64,000 bases of DNA from Euclidia mi (Eukaryota > Arthropoda > Insecta > Lepidoptera > Erebidae): the NCBI GenBank assembly GCA_944739405.2, contig OX123196.2, forward strand, positions 53,420,196 to 53,484,195, given 5' to 3'. Below the pieces are notes generated by a model. The model searched no databases. It saw only the letters and a list, made by a program, of their open reading frames with translations, and had not been told where the DNA came from. The translations under genes were made by a program, and so were the position numbers. Positions 9,189 to 21,848 of this stretch are shown piece by piece. Position 1 is the stretch's first letter; each line of letters opens with the position of its first letter.

Positions 9189-12100
9189 CTAGGCTATTAG
9201 ACCATTAACGGTCATGACTATTGGCACAATAATTGCTGAGTTCACATCCCCCATGTCGACAATCTCGTGAGCCAAGTCCAGATATTTAATCTGTTTTTTC
9301 TTTTCGGCTTTCACGAGATCCTCGTCATGAGTAATAGTGACATCAACAATTATTGCGAGGCGCTCTGATCGATCTATCAACACGATATCAGGCTTGTTGG
9401 CAACAACAGTCCTGTCCGTGATGATAGATCGATCCCAGTACAATGTGACATGGGCATTTTCGAGAACTGGCTCTGCTACATACCTGTAGTACGGTATCTC
9501 TATGTCTACAATTTTGTACTTCAGAGCAAGTTGCTGGTGAATAATTCTGGCTACTAGGTTATGTCTGTGCAAGTACTCGCCGTTAGCAAGACGTGAACAA
9601 CCGGAAACAATATGCCTAAGGGATTCACCAGGTTGGTGACAGGCACGGCAAATATCAGGAGTGCTATCCCTCAGGATATATTTCCGGTAGTTATTCGTCT
9701 TGATAACTTCGTCAGCAATTGCACAAACAAACCCTTCCGTTTCCCCAAAGAGGTCACCGAAGCGTAGCCAGTTCACTGAGGCTAATAGGTCTACATCGGG
9801 TCCATTTAGAGCTCGATGGAACTTGCCATGAAGTTCCTTGCTCTGCCATACACGCTTGCGATCATCAGTACTAAATACTACAGGCATGCGCCAGTTCTCC
9901 TTAGCCAACCTGAGCAGGGTGAGCCCATTGTCTACTGCGACAACATCTCGATGTATATCCACGTTCGCCCGGAGAAAATATTCTCTGAGATTGCACACCT
10001 CGCGATTGTGTAGGGTCTTGACATTGTCTTGATATTTTCGCGGGATGTACAATCTCATCACGGATGAACGCGGATGATGCGTACGATATGCCGTCAACAA
10101 TGTGCGAACTCTTCTGTCTAGGGCGTCCAATTCAGACTGAGTCCACTTGAGTATGCCAAAGGAGTATACAAGAAGTGGTATGACCCAACCGTTGCAAGCA
10201 CGAACCTTGTTGTTACCAGATAAAAGACTTTTCAGTACTTTTTTCAGGCGCCCAAAGAAACGCTCTTGCAACGATTGATTTACTAAAGTTTTGGGTTACG
10301 TTTAGTAAATCCATCAATTGGGCATCAGAGTGGGCAAATAACTTCAGGTCATCCATGAACAGCAGGTGAGATATGACCTGACCACTTCTCTGTAACCTGT
10401 AACCTTACCTTGAACCCTCCAGTAAAGTACTGAGAGGGTTCATGGCTAAGCAAAACCAAAGGGGACGCAGACTGTCGCCCTGAAAAATCCCCCGCTCAAT
10501 TTTAATTCGCCGTCCTCCTGAATCCTTCGGCATCCTGGATAGCAAAGAGTCGTATTCCATTGCCATGACTCTAAGACCCTCAAAAGCCATCTATGCGGCC
10601 CGGAGTCATACGCTTTCTTATAATCTATCCAACATGCCGCCAGATCCTTTCGATTACGGTGAACTTGTTGGCTAATGGCCATGTCAATGAGGAGGAGCTC
10701 CTTAGTACCCCTTCCTACATCCATTCTGAGAGGCTGACATAATTTAATAGTCTTCAACATGTTTAGCTATTTTAGCTCTCAGAATAGATGTAAGAAGTTT
10801 ATAGACTGATGGTAAATATGTTATCTTAATATATAAAATCCTTGCGTTACTGACTGACTGACAGACACGCTACAGCCGAAACTATTGGGCGCAGGAAGCT
10901 GAAATTTGGCATGTATGTTCCTTGGGGACCGTAGGGGTGCACTAAGAAGGGATTACCCGAAATTCCCACGGGATCGGCCAAAACGGGTAAATTTAAAAAA
11001 AATGCAGGCGTAGCTGCTGGCGTCCTCTAGTCGGTCTATAATTGCCGGGCTCGCTAGTACTGCCTGTCTTATGGAGCAGGTGGGTAATTCCAGTCGTCAT
11101 GAATGTTGGCAACGACCCAGATTTCACAGCTGATTGGAATTGAGATGCCAAGCGTTCATGCGAACTACGTAGCGATTTCAGGCAGAAATTTTGCAGCCCG
11201 TCCAACCCTGGAGATTTCCATTTCGCTAATGGACGGACTGCTTGTGAAACGTCCTGGCTAGAAATAGCCACGCATTCCATTTCGGGAATATGTTGGCATG
11301 CACGCTCGACATCTCGCATCCAATCACCTTCAGTATGACTAATGGGCATCGACCAGATGCTACGTCAAAACATGGCTGTGGCGTCCGCATCCGGCCACTG
11401 CACATTAGTCACACATTGGTCTGGTCGGTCCCAGCTACTGTATACCCACCTCTGGTCCCTCTGGAATATACGATTAATGAGATACCGGTCCACACGTTTT
11501 TTGAATCGATGAATTCGGTTTGCCCATGCATAGACTTTCTGTTTTAGGAAGTCAATCAAAAAATCTTGAGGACTAATATTAGTCCCCACAAAGGCCCGTT
11601 TCACAATGCGCATTACCCTGGGGCGTGTATTCCCCGCCCTAAAACAGATCAGCTTGCCAATAAGTGCCCTTGCCACGGCAATACACCTCTCAATCCTGTA
11701 CTGCCACGCCGGTACAGCAGGCCTTTGTCGTATAACAGTGTCAGATTCAGGGAACTTAACAACTGCTATACGACATGCCGCCACGGCAGCACAGTACAGG
11801 ATTGAATGAGTATCACCGAGATCCTCACTATTATCTAAATAATTAGATAATAACGAGTCAAACGAGTCAAGAGCACTTACCAGCGCTATATTTTGCCCAT
11901 GCATAGGCAACCGCGGCAGACGAGGTCTAATCGTGGGTGGCGTGTGCCGGTAGTCCCTAATTAAATCGCACATTCCAAAGCGTCCTTTACCTCCTCAGTG
12001 CACTGGGTACTTACATTATCAGCTATGTCATTCTCCTCCTCGACGGCGCTGCCACCTATTGGTGGTGCGTTTGGTGTCGGCGTTAGCGTAGGCCGGACGG

Positions 12101-12556
12101 GATTGACATGGCTCGAAGGTAAGTAGTCTGAGCGAATCCTATCAAGTACGGTATTATCCAACTTGCCACTGCGCTGGATAACTCGTACCTGCTCCGATAA
12201 TCGTTGAGCCGTGACGTTGATGCTTGGTTCCAAGGCCTGAAACATAGACAACATGCGACTACGGTACGCAGTGAGGTTGTCGCCCCAAAATATGCGCGCA
12301 TGACATGTTCGTTCATTGATGTCGTCCACTTCATGCGCTGCACATTACCACCGACAGCGGGGACCCTGTTTGGGGCCGGTGGGCCCCGAGGTCTTAAGCA
12401 CGCTGGTGGCTGGCCTCTTCCACGCCGCCGTGCAAAAATACTCGTCGCTGGAGATCGAAGCGACTGTATCCGCCGGCGTTGTCGGTGCAGGTTCCGGTGG
12501 CTGCGAGGCGGAGCTCAGCGACGAGCCCGGAGGTGTGCTGTCTTGCTCCTGGCCTT
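9189..12556 (-). pseudogene. R4/Dong-type polyprotein (RT and restriction-like endonuclease), broken
   Basis: The longest intact block, 9189-10271 (360 aa), is the C-terminus: a zinc finger with CRACHQPGESLRHIVSGC near 9620 and the PD-(D/E)XK-type endonuclease signature KPDIVLIDR followed by IIVDVT near 9380. The RT catalytic FMDD is at 10348-10359 within LLFMDDLKLFA. Upstream RT motifs are ACWIDYKKAYDS (10600s) and KSPGLDGLQ (11200s). The N-terminal part has CAAVAACRIAVVKF (11750s) and a proline-rich start. Successive blocks lie in different frames (joins near 10400, 10450, 10760, 11355 and 11965), so the product is not made. The enzyme would perform target-primed reverse transcription. Confidence 0.8.
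10824..11030 (+). mobile_element. 207-bp non-autonomous Helitron
   Basis: The element begins TCTTAATATATAAAATCC and ends CTAG. A short stem GCAG/CTGC (11004-11007 and 11014-11017) lies 13 bases before the end. It sits precisely between A (10823) and T (11031) without any target duplication. All four are Helitron hallmarks. If it is left out, the R4/Dong RT reads smoothly through the conserved NYRPITYLP motif, confirming the borders to the base. It encodes nothing. Confidence 0.9.
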
Positions 12557-12620
12557 AGTCAACATGCTTATTGTGATTCATTTTTCACTTTTACATTATT
12601 TATTTGTGATGGTTTTGTCC

Positions 12621-12820
12621 NNNNNNNNNNNNNNNNNNNNNNNNNNNNNNNNNNNNNNNNNNNNNNNNNNNNNNNNNNNNNNNNNNNNNNNNNNNNNNNN
12701 NNNNNNNNNNNNNNNNNNNNNNNNNNNNNNNNNNNNNNNNNNNNNNNNNNNNNNNNNNNNNNNNNNNNNNNNNNNNNNNNNNNNNNNNNNNNNNNNNNNN
12801 NNNNNNNNNNNNNNNNNNNN
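12621..12820. other. Assembly gap (200 N)
   Basis: A run of exactly 200 N, most likely a scaffold gap of unknown true length. Open frames that run through it are artefacts. Confidence 0.99.
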
Positions 12821-13222
12821 GAACCATTGATAAATTAAACCCTCCCCCGCCCCCTCTGAGCCTGCGCCACGCCCCGACGATCCGACAAACAGTACTAAAT
12901 TGCTAGCAAAAGTGAGCGTATCTAATTTCGTTGCAAAAGTTAATTGTTTGTCTACGTTTGCCCGACGCGATGGCCTATCATATCAGTTCATATCACGGGA
13001 GTATGTAGCTATGTTTCGTGCGTACTTTTTGAGTGGAAAATCGCGAGTTTAGCTGTGTACCCATGGACGTCGTATTATGAGTGTACAAAAGTGACCGGGT
13101 CAGTGTCAAACAATTAAAACAGTGCATATTGGATGTTTTTGACAACGGTGGTGGACATTTCGAAGGACAATGGAAATACTTGTAAGTTTAGTAAATAATA
13201 CGTACTTAAGTAAATAATAATT
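12821..13222. other. Unassigned sequence after the gap
   Basis: A G+C-richer stretch (CCCTCCCCCGCCCC near 12842) grades into A+T-rich DNA. I recognise no gene or repeat with confidence; it may be the 5' part of a LINE whose body lies in the gap. Confidence 0.4.
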
Positions 13223-13319
13223 TGATGCGGGCGGCTCAAAATCGGTCTGTGTTCTCCACACACCTTGAGGAAGGCCTATGTCCAACAGTGGACGTCTCTA
13301 GGCTGAAATTATGATGATA
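13223..13319 (+). mobile_element. RTE LINE 3'-end fragment
   Basis: About 97 bp closely match the last coding bases and 3' end of the RTE element ending at 18206 (GATGCGGGCGGCTCAAAATC, GGCCTATGTCCAACAGTGGA, then ATGATGAT). This is the expected product of 5'-truncated retrotransposition. Confidence 0.8.
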
Positions 13320-15112
13320 AAATAATTTGTAAATAACAGATGATTCTAACTTCATAAATACGCCAAAATTACTCTTTTCTTTTAGTCCCGAACACCTTCT
13401 TTTATTTTGATATTTGTTTGCTTTTTAATTACATACCTCCGTATTTAATTACTTGTTAAACGATAAATTTTACCGGTCCTAAGCCCGAATGAAGTATGAA
13501 GGAGAGGGTAGAATTAACTAAATTAAAAAATAACTACCTACATTTATTATTTTTCTTAATTTTATTTTCTATGGCTACCTACATCATAAGTGCGACAGAG
13601 AGAATGCGAATGAGCAGGATGGAATATTATCTATGAATTAGTGAATGGATTGTAAAATATGACTATGATTTAAGTGAGATTTTCTACAATAAACAAATGA
13701 TAATAACTTTGCTCTTTATTGATATTATGAAATTCTTACGTCACATATATGATTATAATATCTTCGCTAATCTGTCCTTAAAGTTTTTGTACTAATTAAA
13801 AAATAGTGGTGTATATAGAATCTAATAAATACTACTAGTGTCATGGTCTAAAAAAACTACGAAAAGCTACTCAGTATTAGAATATGGCTACTTCTTTAAT
13901 TTCTGTTACAAACCCTATTATCGATACCAACCAACCAGAGAAATATAGGCCGTCTTATCAGTCCCATCGAACATTTTCCAGACAAACCTACTCAACCTCT
14001 GAAATATAGCCTTATAATAGCACCTCTATTTTCACAATTCCGCTATAACTTCGAGGCAATGCCTTCATAAAATGGTTTATTGGGATAGACCCTTACAAAC
14101 GTCGGTAGTTGTAAACTAATTTTCACCATTTGCCGTCTGACAGAAGTGATAAACTCCGAAACTACTGGACCGATTTTTATGAAGTTTTCGTACGAATCGT
14201 TTGTTAGCGTAACTTTGTATAGTATAAAATATATTTGCGTGTACAATGTACATGTATATTTACAAAAGGGGTAAGCAGAAGTCTTTTATTACATACAAAT
14301 TCTCTGTTTGTATTAACTTATGAGCTGAAATTTCACCCGTGGATCCGCCCGCGTGAATACACACCTAAAGTAACCTCACAAATCAGACTATTGGTGAAAA
14401 CCGTACAAAAACAGTAGTAGTAGTAGTTTTTGAGCTTATCACGTTCATACAGACAAACAGAACGTGGCGGGGACTTCATTTTATAATATGTATAGATATA
14501 ACCCATATTGCAAATATGACCTCGTAATCGCAATAATAATTTCGTATCCTATGGACTCCGCAAAGTTTTTACGAAAAGCACTCGACTAACTTCCATATTA
14601 ATTGACGACACACATACCGACGATGTTTAACTCAGAACTTTTCAACTTATCTAGCTTACAAATTTCTTGGCAAATTTAGTTAGGTACTGTATGACTTAAC
14701 CAAACAAGAACCAGGCAACATACAACTTATCACAAACGCAATAAAGTGTAGATTTGGGGGAAAGTTATGATAGTAGATATTTACCAAAGTAAATAAGAAC
14801 TGAATGATATATGAACATTAAATAACGAGAAAATATAGGTACGTCCCTTACGAAGTTTTGTTTGAAAAGTTGTTGTACCGTTATGAATGTGGGATATTTA
14901 TAAAGTGGTGACTGGTAAGATGAAGAGTAATTCTCGTTTGAACGCTTGTTACATAATATTTACGATCGGTGTTTCCTTATTACATGATACGATATTGAAT
15001 GTCGAATATTAGTCATGTAGAAGTATAGTTTTAGTTTTTCTGTGACCGTGGCAGAAATAAACTGACCGAAACGTCGCGCTGAAAACAGGTGGCTCACTCT
15101 TTTAAATACCTT
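13320..15112. other. Intergenic DNA with one dispersed repeat
   Basis: No gene seen. About 14100-14500 belongs to a common lepidopteran interspersed repeat, recognisable by AACTCCGAAACTACTGGACC, GCTGAAATTTCACCCGTGG and a 3' end GGGGACTTCATTTTATAATA; a related 3' end is at 62970-63066. The remainder is A+T-rich and unassigned. Confidence 0.5.
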
Positions 15113-18100
15113 TCAATACATCTTTATAAAATATAGTCGGCGTCGGGACGTGACGACCCCACCGCCCACTGAGGAAGTTACTCTGACGAGTAGATACTGG
15201 TCATAGTATCTCCCCCAGCGCAAGCAGTCAACCGAAAGATGGCGGTCAAACCATCCGAATCTGGCGGAAGTAAATCCCAAGATGCTGGATGGGCAGCAGC
15301 GTCCAGCACTAAAAACTTCCGCCACTGCGATCGCCAATACGCCTGTCAAGCGTGGCGATTATGGCAAATCCCCCCATAAATGAACCACACCAACAAAATC
15401 CGGCCCCTAGTCCCCGGCGGCCCCGCTAGTCCTGGTTATGGTAGCGGCCATGGTAACGGCGGGGCAAGGAGTGCGAAGAATCTCCGGAAGAGATCGGGCT
15501 ACCACCACCAACGACAATTAGCCCTGGCAACACTGAACACGCGCACACTGCGTACCGACGAGAAGATTGTCGAGATGGAAGAAGAATTGAGCAAGTTGCG
15601 ATGGGATATCATAGGCCTATCTGAAGTCCGAAGACAGGGGGAGGACTCGATAGTTCTCAATTCCGGCAACTTGCTCTTCTACCGGGAGGGCGACCACCAG
15701 TCCCAAAGTGGTGTCGGGTTCATCGTCCATATCTCGGGCTATACATGGCTTCAAAACCCATTACACCGTGGTCATGGGAGATTTTAACGCGAAACTGGGC
15801 AAACGCGACGGTGATGAGCTGAGAGTGGGGCAATTTGGTTATGGGCATCGGAATTCCCGGGGTCACTTGCTGGCTAGCTTTATGGAGAAGGAAGGCCTCT
15901 ATATGATGAATTCCTTCTTCACGAAGCGAGAATGCCGCAAGTGGACCTGGGTAAGTCCAGACGGTGCCACCAAAAATGAGATCGACTTTATCATGTCGAC
16001 GAAGAGGCAGATATTCAATGATGTCTCCGTGATCAATTCACTTAAAGTGGGGAGCGATCACCGAATGGTAAGAGGCACATTGAATATCTTTACAAGCCTC
16101 GAACGGTCGAGGTTGATAAAGTCCACGCTCCGACCGGCACCGGTTCATATCCAAAACCCCGAGAGCTTTCAGCTCGAACTCAAGAACCGTTTCGAATGCC
16201 TGGGCGAATGCGTAGATGTGGACGAGTACGGTAACGGGTTCGTGGATGCTGTCCATACAACAGGGGCTAAATTCTTTAAGCCCCAGAAAAGCAAGAGAAC
16301 CAGCAAGATCTCGGGTCCGACCCTCGAGCTGTTAGAGGAAAGGCGCAAGATGGTTCTGCTATTCTCCGACGACATGCCGAAATATCGGCACCTCAACAGA
16401 CAGATATCTAAGTCTCTGACTCGCGGTCTCCGCCAATACAACACAAAATGTGTTCGTGAGGCGATCGAGCAGAATAAGGGATCCAAAGTGTTCCAGAGGA
16501 ATCTGTCTGTTGGGCAGAGTCAGCTGACAAAGCTGAAGACGGAAGATGGCAGAATCGTATCGTCCAAGCCTGAGCTCTTGGAGGAGATCGAAAGGTTCTA
16601 TGGACAGCTATACACGACAACGCAACAGCCCGCAAGTACTCCAGCGTCAGACCCTAGAGCTGGATTGACCCGACACTATACCGAAGATATCCCGGACGTC
16701 AGCATGCACGAGATTAGTGTGGCTCTCAAAGAGCTCAAAAACAACAAAGCGCCGGGTGATGACGGAATTACGAGCGAGCTTCTGATGGCTGGCGGCGCAC
16801 CCGCTAGAGAAGCCCTTCGGAAGCTATTTAATTCCGTCATTCTCGAGGGTAAAACGCCACAGGCGTGGCACAGAGGTGTGGTGGTGCTTTTCTTTAAGAA
16901 AGGGGATAAAACCCTCTTAAAGAACTAAAGACCCATCACACTTCTGAGCCACGTCTACAAGCTGTTTTCGAGGGTCATCACGAATCGCCTCGAGAGCAAG
17001 CTAGACGACTTCCAGCCTCCCGAACAAGCCGGTTTCCGTAAAGGCTATAGTACCATAGACCACATACATACGCTGCGGCAGGTTATACAGAAGTCCGAGG
17101 AGTATAACCAGCCCCTATGCTTGACGTTTGTGGACTATGAGAAAGCCTTCGATTCGATCGAAACCTGGGTGGTGCTACAGTCTCTCCAACGGTGCCAGAT
17201 TGACTACCGATATATCGAAGTGCTGAAGTATTTGTACGAAAACGCCACGATGTCAGTCCGCCTCCAGGACCAGAGTTCGAAACCTATTCAACTCCAGCGA
17301 GGAGTGAGACAGGGGGATGTCATATCCCCGAAACTGTTTACCACTGCGCTGGAGGATGTTTTCAAGCTTCTGGACTGGAATGGAGTCGGCATCAACATCA
17401 GCGGCGAGTACATCACTCACCTTCGATTCGCAGACGATATCGTAGTCATGGCTGAGACCATGGAAGACCTAGGCACAATGCTCGATGGCCTCTGTAGAGT
17501 CTCCCAACAAGTAGGTCTTAAGATGAACATGGACAAGACGAAAATCATGTCGAACGTCTATGTTGTACCTGCTCCTATTCAGGTTGGGAACTCTACGCTC
17601 GAAGTTGTCGACAAATATATCTACCTGGGACAAGTAGTCCAATTAGGTAGGTCCAACTTCGAGAAGGAGGTCAATCGTCGAATCCAACTCGGTTGGGCAG
17701 CGTTCGGGAAGCTACGACATATCTTCTCGTCCGATATCCCGCAGTGTCTCAAGACGAAAGTCTTTGACCAGTGTGTGTTGCCAGTGATGACTTACGGATC
17801 AGAGACGTGGTCGCTCACTATGGGCCTTATCAGAAGGCTCAAGGTCACTCAGAGGGCGATGAAGAGAGCTATGCTTGGAGTTTCCCTGCGAGATCGAATC
17901 AGAAATGAGGAGATCCGCAGTAGAACCAAAGTCGCCGACATAGCTCTCCGGATAGCCAAGCTGAAGTGGCAGTGGGCAGGGCACATAGCTCGAAGAACCG
18001 ATGGCCGTTGGGGCAGAAAGGTTCTGGAGTGACGGCCACGTACCGGACGACGCAGCAGAGGTAGGCCCCCCGCAAGGTGGACCGACGATCTCGTCAAGAT

Positions 18101-18206
18101 CGCGGGAGGCGGTTGGATGCGGGCGGCTCAAGACCGGTCTGTGTGGAGAACCTTGCGGGAGGCCTATGTCCAGCAGTGGACGTCGTTTGGCTGATATGAT
18201 GATGAC
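15113..18206 (+). mobile_element. RTE-clade non-LTR retrotransposon
   Basis: A nearly full-length RTE copy: ~265 bp of 5' leader (containing ATGGCGGTCAAACCATCCGA), one ORF with APE endonuclease and RT, a very short 3' UTR and a GATATGATGATGAC tail. G+C content is clearly higher than in the flanks. The 5' border is a guess. Truncated relatives occur at 13223-13319 and 40754-40870; a similar but more distant end is at 53325-53418. Confidence 0.85.
15380..18194 (+). pseudogene. RTE ORF (APE endonuclease and RT), broken
   Basis: Endonuclease motifs are TLNTRTLR (15530s), LSEVRR (15620s), VMGDFNAKLG (15770s) and SDHRMVR (16060s). Between about 15735 and 15755 part of the endonuclease is missing and the frame shifts, an internal deletion. 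RT motifs follow: KAPGDDG (16750s), a TAA where KNYRPI would be expected (16926-16928), FVDYEKAFDS (17127), RGVRQGDVISPKLF (17300) and the catalytic FADD (about 17425). The frame is the same on both sides of the TAA. The tail AGHIARR and RSRGRPP region contains a second nonsense codon at 18030-18032 (expected Trp); the normal end is TGA 18192-18194. One deletion/frameshift and two nonsense codons disable it. Confidence 0.85.
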
Positions 18207-20428
18207 ATCTTTATGACTCATATGAATTAGGTAATATACATTCTTCGCTCCTGGCCTATAACAGATATCAAATAATGCATACCAATAAGTCACGGAAAAT
18301 GTAAACACTTATGCCTCATTATATTTTGAAAAGAGTTTTGTCTGTGTCAAAGAGATTATCAATTACGAATTTAAAATATACCATACGAGATGTCGAATTT
18401 TTATGTCTATAAAACTATGTTTACTAAACAAAGTTTCCGAGACATAATAAATACGATGAATATAGAAAAAGACTAATTAACCAAGTCAAGGAGAATCTTC
18501 AAACTAGTGAGACAAATATACTTTTGTTCGGTCTAAAAAACATTCGTTCTAGGCATACAGCAATATTATTCCATTATTTAACAAATATTCAACTAACGAC
18601 CTATAACGGAGGCTGCCAGAACTGTAACTTACGGTTCTAATACGGAAGACATCTTTAAACAACATGAAGATATTGATCAATCGCATAGTAAACTTCTCTG
18701 ACCCATCGCTTTAAACAGTCAATAATTAATTTTACTAGTAAATTGTGTTTCGACGTAAAATCAACCCTTCCCGATTAATTCGGAAGGAAATGGAAACTGT
18801 TGTTCATTTCACAATGCTGTCTAACAGATAACCCGAAGTTAAGGGATGAATACAACAAAATAGTCTATGGGATGAATGAGACCCGTCACTTTGAATCAAA
18901 GGACCTTCAAGCTTGAAATTTAATATTAATTAATACGCAAAAGACTCAATAGATAAAGTACGAGTTTGTTTGGTAATTAATTTAGTTTTACGAGTTGAAT
19001 GTCTTGTGTTTAAGTACAACCTTGGTTTTTAGGCGTATTAAATGGCAGGATTATCGAAGAAGAGTAAATGAGAGAGAGGGTGGAAGTAAGAGCGATAAAG
19101 CAAGAGAGATACGGAGGAGAGAGATAGAGACGGTAAGCGCGGTAGAATGGGCGGACAAAGGTAGGAAGAAAGATAGAAGTCAAAAGAAAACGTTCGACAG
19201 AAAGAAGAAAGGGCAGAAAGCTGATTGAAAGAGAGAGTGTAGAGTATGGAAGAGATTTTGCAAGTATATTTTTGTTTGCCTAACGCCTTATAATATGAAG
19301 GTGACGTTTTTGTGCATCTATTTGTGTATATGTTGGGCCACAGCGTTGAAAATGAACGATGCAAATTGTACAGTACAAGTAAAATTATAACAGCACATAC
19401 AATTTGAAAACACATTTCAATAATAATTCCAAGCTTGCAACAACTGAATCTTTAATCCAACTACAAAAAGAACAAATAATTCTGCACAAATCTCATCCCT
19501 AAACGTCACTTCCATACTACACACAGAAAACTTTTGGACAAACCAGTTAACGGAAACAATTCCTTAGTAGCTGACCTTAATAAAGTAAAATCTGTGACAT
19601 TGTAAATAAAAATCATAATTCAGTTTTTGACGACTTGAAAAAGTTATCTCGCAAACGGGCTTGTTGACGGAAAGTTAAATTAACGCTAAACCTAGAGTTT
19701 TACATCAAAATGTTGCGGACGGTTTGCGGTACTACATATAAATTTGGGTGAAAAAGATTGCGCCTAAGGGTAGGGATACACTGTTTTGGTAGGTCTTCTC
19801 TTTCACGTGTATTTTACTAACACAAAGTGGTGAGTAAATTTAGTTTATTTCGCAGGCGTACACGGCGATATGGGTCTTGTCGGACCCATTGAGAGTTTTA
19901 ATATAGAATGAGCAAATTCTTTAACAATGTGTCGTATATTTCTCAGTAGAGACCTCACCCCCACCACCTATTGAGAAATACTTATCCATTTTGCAGGCAC
20001 ACTGATACTGGTGGAACTTACAGACACGCTTTGAAAATTTTATATATATTTTTTTATATTTTAATAATGTTGGTGGTGGTACTGAGGAATCTCCATAACT
20101 ATTCGCGCATAATGTTGTGGATTTGATCCCCATACGAAACAACTCTTTGTGTTATCCATAAATTGTTGTTTCGAGTCTTGATATTCATTGTGTCCGTTGG
20201 CGTTGGTTGTATGTTTGTTTATAACTTTGGATATATCCTGTCCAAAGTTATTGCATAAATTTTCGACCTTTCGTCCGCGTGGTGACGAATTAAGAGTAAA
20301 TAGTGATGCCGCCCCATTTCATTCCGTTAATGTCAATAGGGGCGTCTATAGACAATGTAAAAAAAAAAAGAATTGACGTACATAAGTGTTGCCCTATAAC
20401 CTATGTGAATAAATGAATTTTAATTTTG
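18207..20428. other. Intergenic DNA, purine-rich tract at 19050-19240
   Basis: No gene recognised. A strand-asymmetric purine-rich tract (many GAGA and GAAG runs) fills about 19050-19240; the basic K/R/E-rich frame it yields (18995-19228) is a composition artefact. The rest is A+T-rich. Confidence 0.55.
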
Positions 20429-21124
20429 AAAGGACAATGGCAGAATTCGGTCTGGGTTTGTTGTGGCGACCTTAAACTTCATATAAACAAAACAAATTGT
20501 TTTTTTTGTCTACGATTTTTAATATTTTCACTTTGTCTCGTTAAAGCTGGAGTATTTTATGATGATAAAAAGCATTCCAATTGATTACGAACTAGGTACC
20601 TACTTTATTATTTGATTGTTGCCATAGACAATAGTGTGACTGGAATAGACGTGAGTGCTATTGATCCGTATCGATTATTAAAATATAATTATTAATATGC
20701 AGTTATTTAATCTTTAATTAACATTATGTCAATAAGCTAATAATTTTTGAAGCAAAACAACTTTTAAATCAAATAAAAACGTCACAGCATCGTTTTAATG
20801 TTATATCGATTTCACATAAAATCGATTTAAAATGTGCAGCTCTGCTTTTGCCTTTGGCTGTGACAGTTAGATGCTACAGAATATTTCTGCGTTTTGATGT
20901 CAATCTGACATAATTTCATTTGATCATTCAAACGTACCTACATTGTTCATTGTTAACTAAAAACTAAAACACCGATATCTTGTTTTTCCGGGTTTCCTGA
21001 GTGAAAATAGAATCATTTATAGACTCTGTTACTTACGCCGAATTTTTTGAAATATTTTTTATTACTGTGCGCTTCAATTTAATATCAGACATTTCGATGT
21101 ATGGAGATCTGCCATTGTCCTTTG
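20429..21124 (-). mobile_element. 0.7-kb MITE-like derivative of the 4061-8014 element
   Basis: The ends AAAGGACAATGGCAGAATTC and GATCTGCCATTGTCCTTT form a terminal inverted repeat of ~16 bp. The whole length is colinear, in reverse orientation, with three blocks of the 4061-8014 element: 20429-20740 with about 7700-8014, 20745-20880 with about 6170-6315, 20881-21124 with 4061-4300. The coding middle, including the THAP-like exon, is absent, as in an internally deleted non-autonomous copy. Confidence 0.75.
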
Positions 21125-21174
21125 AATGCACAGAACAAATAGTATATTTGCGGAGAGAGGGAAAACTAGATAAT

Positions 21175-21295
21175 GAACCTTATAACCGTCTGGCTAGCGT
21201 CGTATTTTAGACGAAATCCTCCCACAATAATATTGACGCCGATTTGGAGAGGCTGTTCAGTAGTGGACTGCGTAAAGCTGATGATGAGATGCTTT
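21175..21295 (+). repeat. Dispersed repeat 3'-end fragment
   Basis: GTCTGGCTAGCGTCG and CAGTAGTGGACTGCG followed by GATGATGAGATG resemble the 3' ends of common lepidopteran retroelements. Too short to classify. Confidence 0.4.
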
Positions 21296-21848
21296 GACAT
21301 TTAGGGTAGAGCGAAGAATATTTTTTTTTTTTAATTAGAAACACATTTGACATTTCATTTACATTGTATAGACAACCTGTCTAGTTTTATTTATTTTCAG
21401 CTTCACCTTTAGAGATTGACTTCTGAAATATTGAAAATAGGTGTGTGTAAGGGCCTTTTAACCCAATTTACAATATAATTTTATAATTTTCTTGAATAGG
21501 CGTCTAAAACTGTGTACAGTGGGTAAGCAGCCCTGCGCTATTAACCCCACTGTACAGGGAACTAATTTAATGCTAATCGACTTATCTAACTTGTTAACCT
21601 ACACTATCCTAGAGTCTTAGCCTATCACCAATAATATTTATCCTAGTTATCCTAGCCCTAATTACCTATATGAATCCTAAACCTATCCTAACTTGTACCT
21701 AGCGTATAATGCGTATAGGCTTGGTGCTCTGTGGTATTCTGTGATACAGACCAGCACTTATACGTACCTACTACTAGGCCCTTAACCTAGGGCATGTTCT
21801 ATTGCGGTACTACTGTGTTATGCTGTGATATAGACCTACGATTTGTAC
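21296..21848. other. Intergenic DNA with a small hairpin
   Basis: No gene seen. An 11-bp inverted repeat (TGTACAGTGGG at 21513-21523 with its complement at 21546-21556) surrounds a 22-base loop. A loosely repeated phrase (CTGTGATACAGACC, CTGTGATATAGACC) occurs near 21750 and 21825. Confidence 0.5.

Larger units (their letters stand above)
8936..12556 (-). mobile_element. R4/Dong-type non-LTR retrotransposon
   Basis: The minus strand carries, in order, an N-terminal region (12556-11365), RT (11349 to about 10300) and a C-terminal CCHC finger plus restriction-like endonuclease (to 9189), followed by a ~250-bp 3' UTR. This is the plan of R2/R4-clade elements. Dong elements are known to insert into TAA repeats, and here the 3' end abuts an ATTATTATTATTAT-rich stretch. 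Several frameshifts and a 207-bp Helitron in the RT make the copy defective. The 5' end is uncertain because a gap follows at 12621. Confidence 0.8.

Noticed and set aside
12204..12838. Frames running through the N gap
   Set aside because: They consist largely of undetermined residues and are antisense to the R4/Dong element.
18995..19228. Lys/Arg-rich plus-strand frame
   Set aside because: Composition artefact of a purine-rich tract; no domain.
20429..21124. Minus-strand relation to 4061-8014 as a large inversion
   Set aside because: Only three separated blocks match and they end at transposon-like termini, which fits a deleted copy better than a chromosomal inversion.
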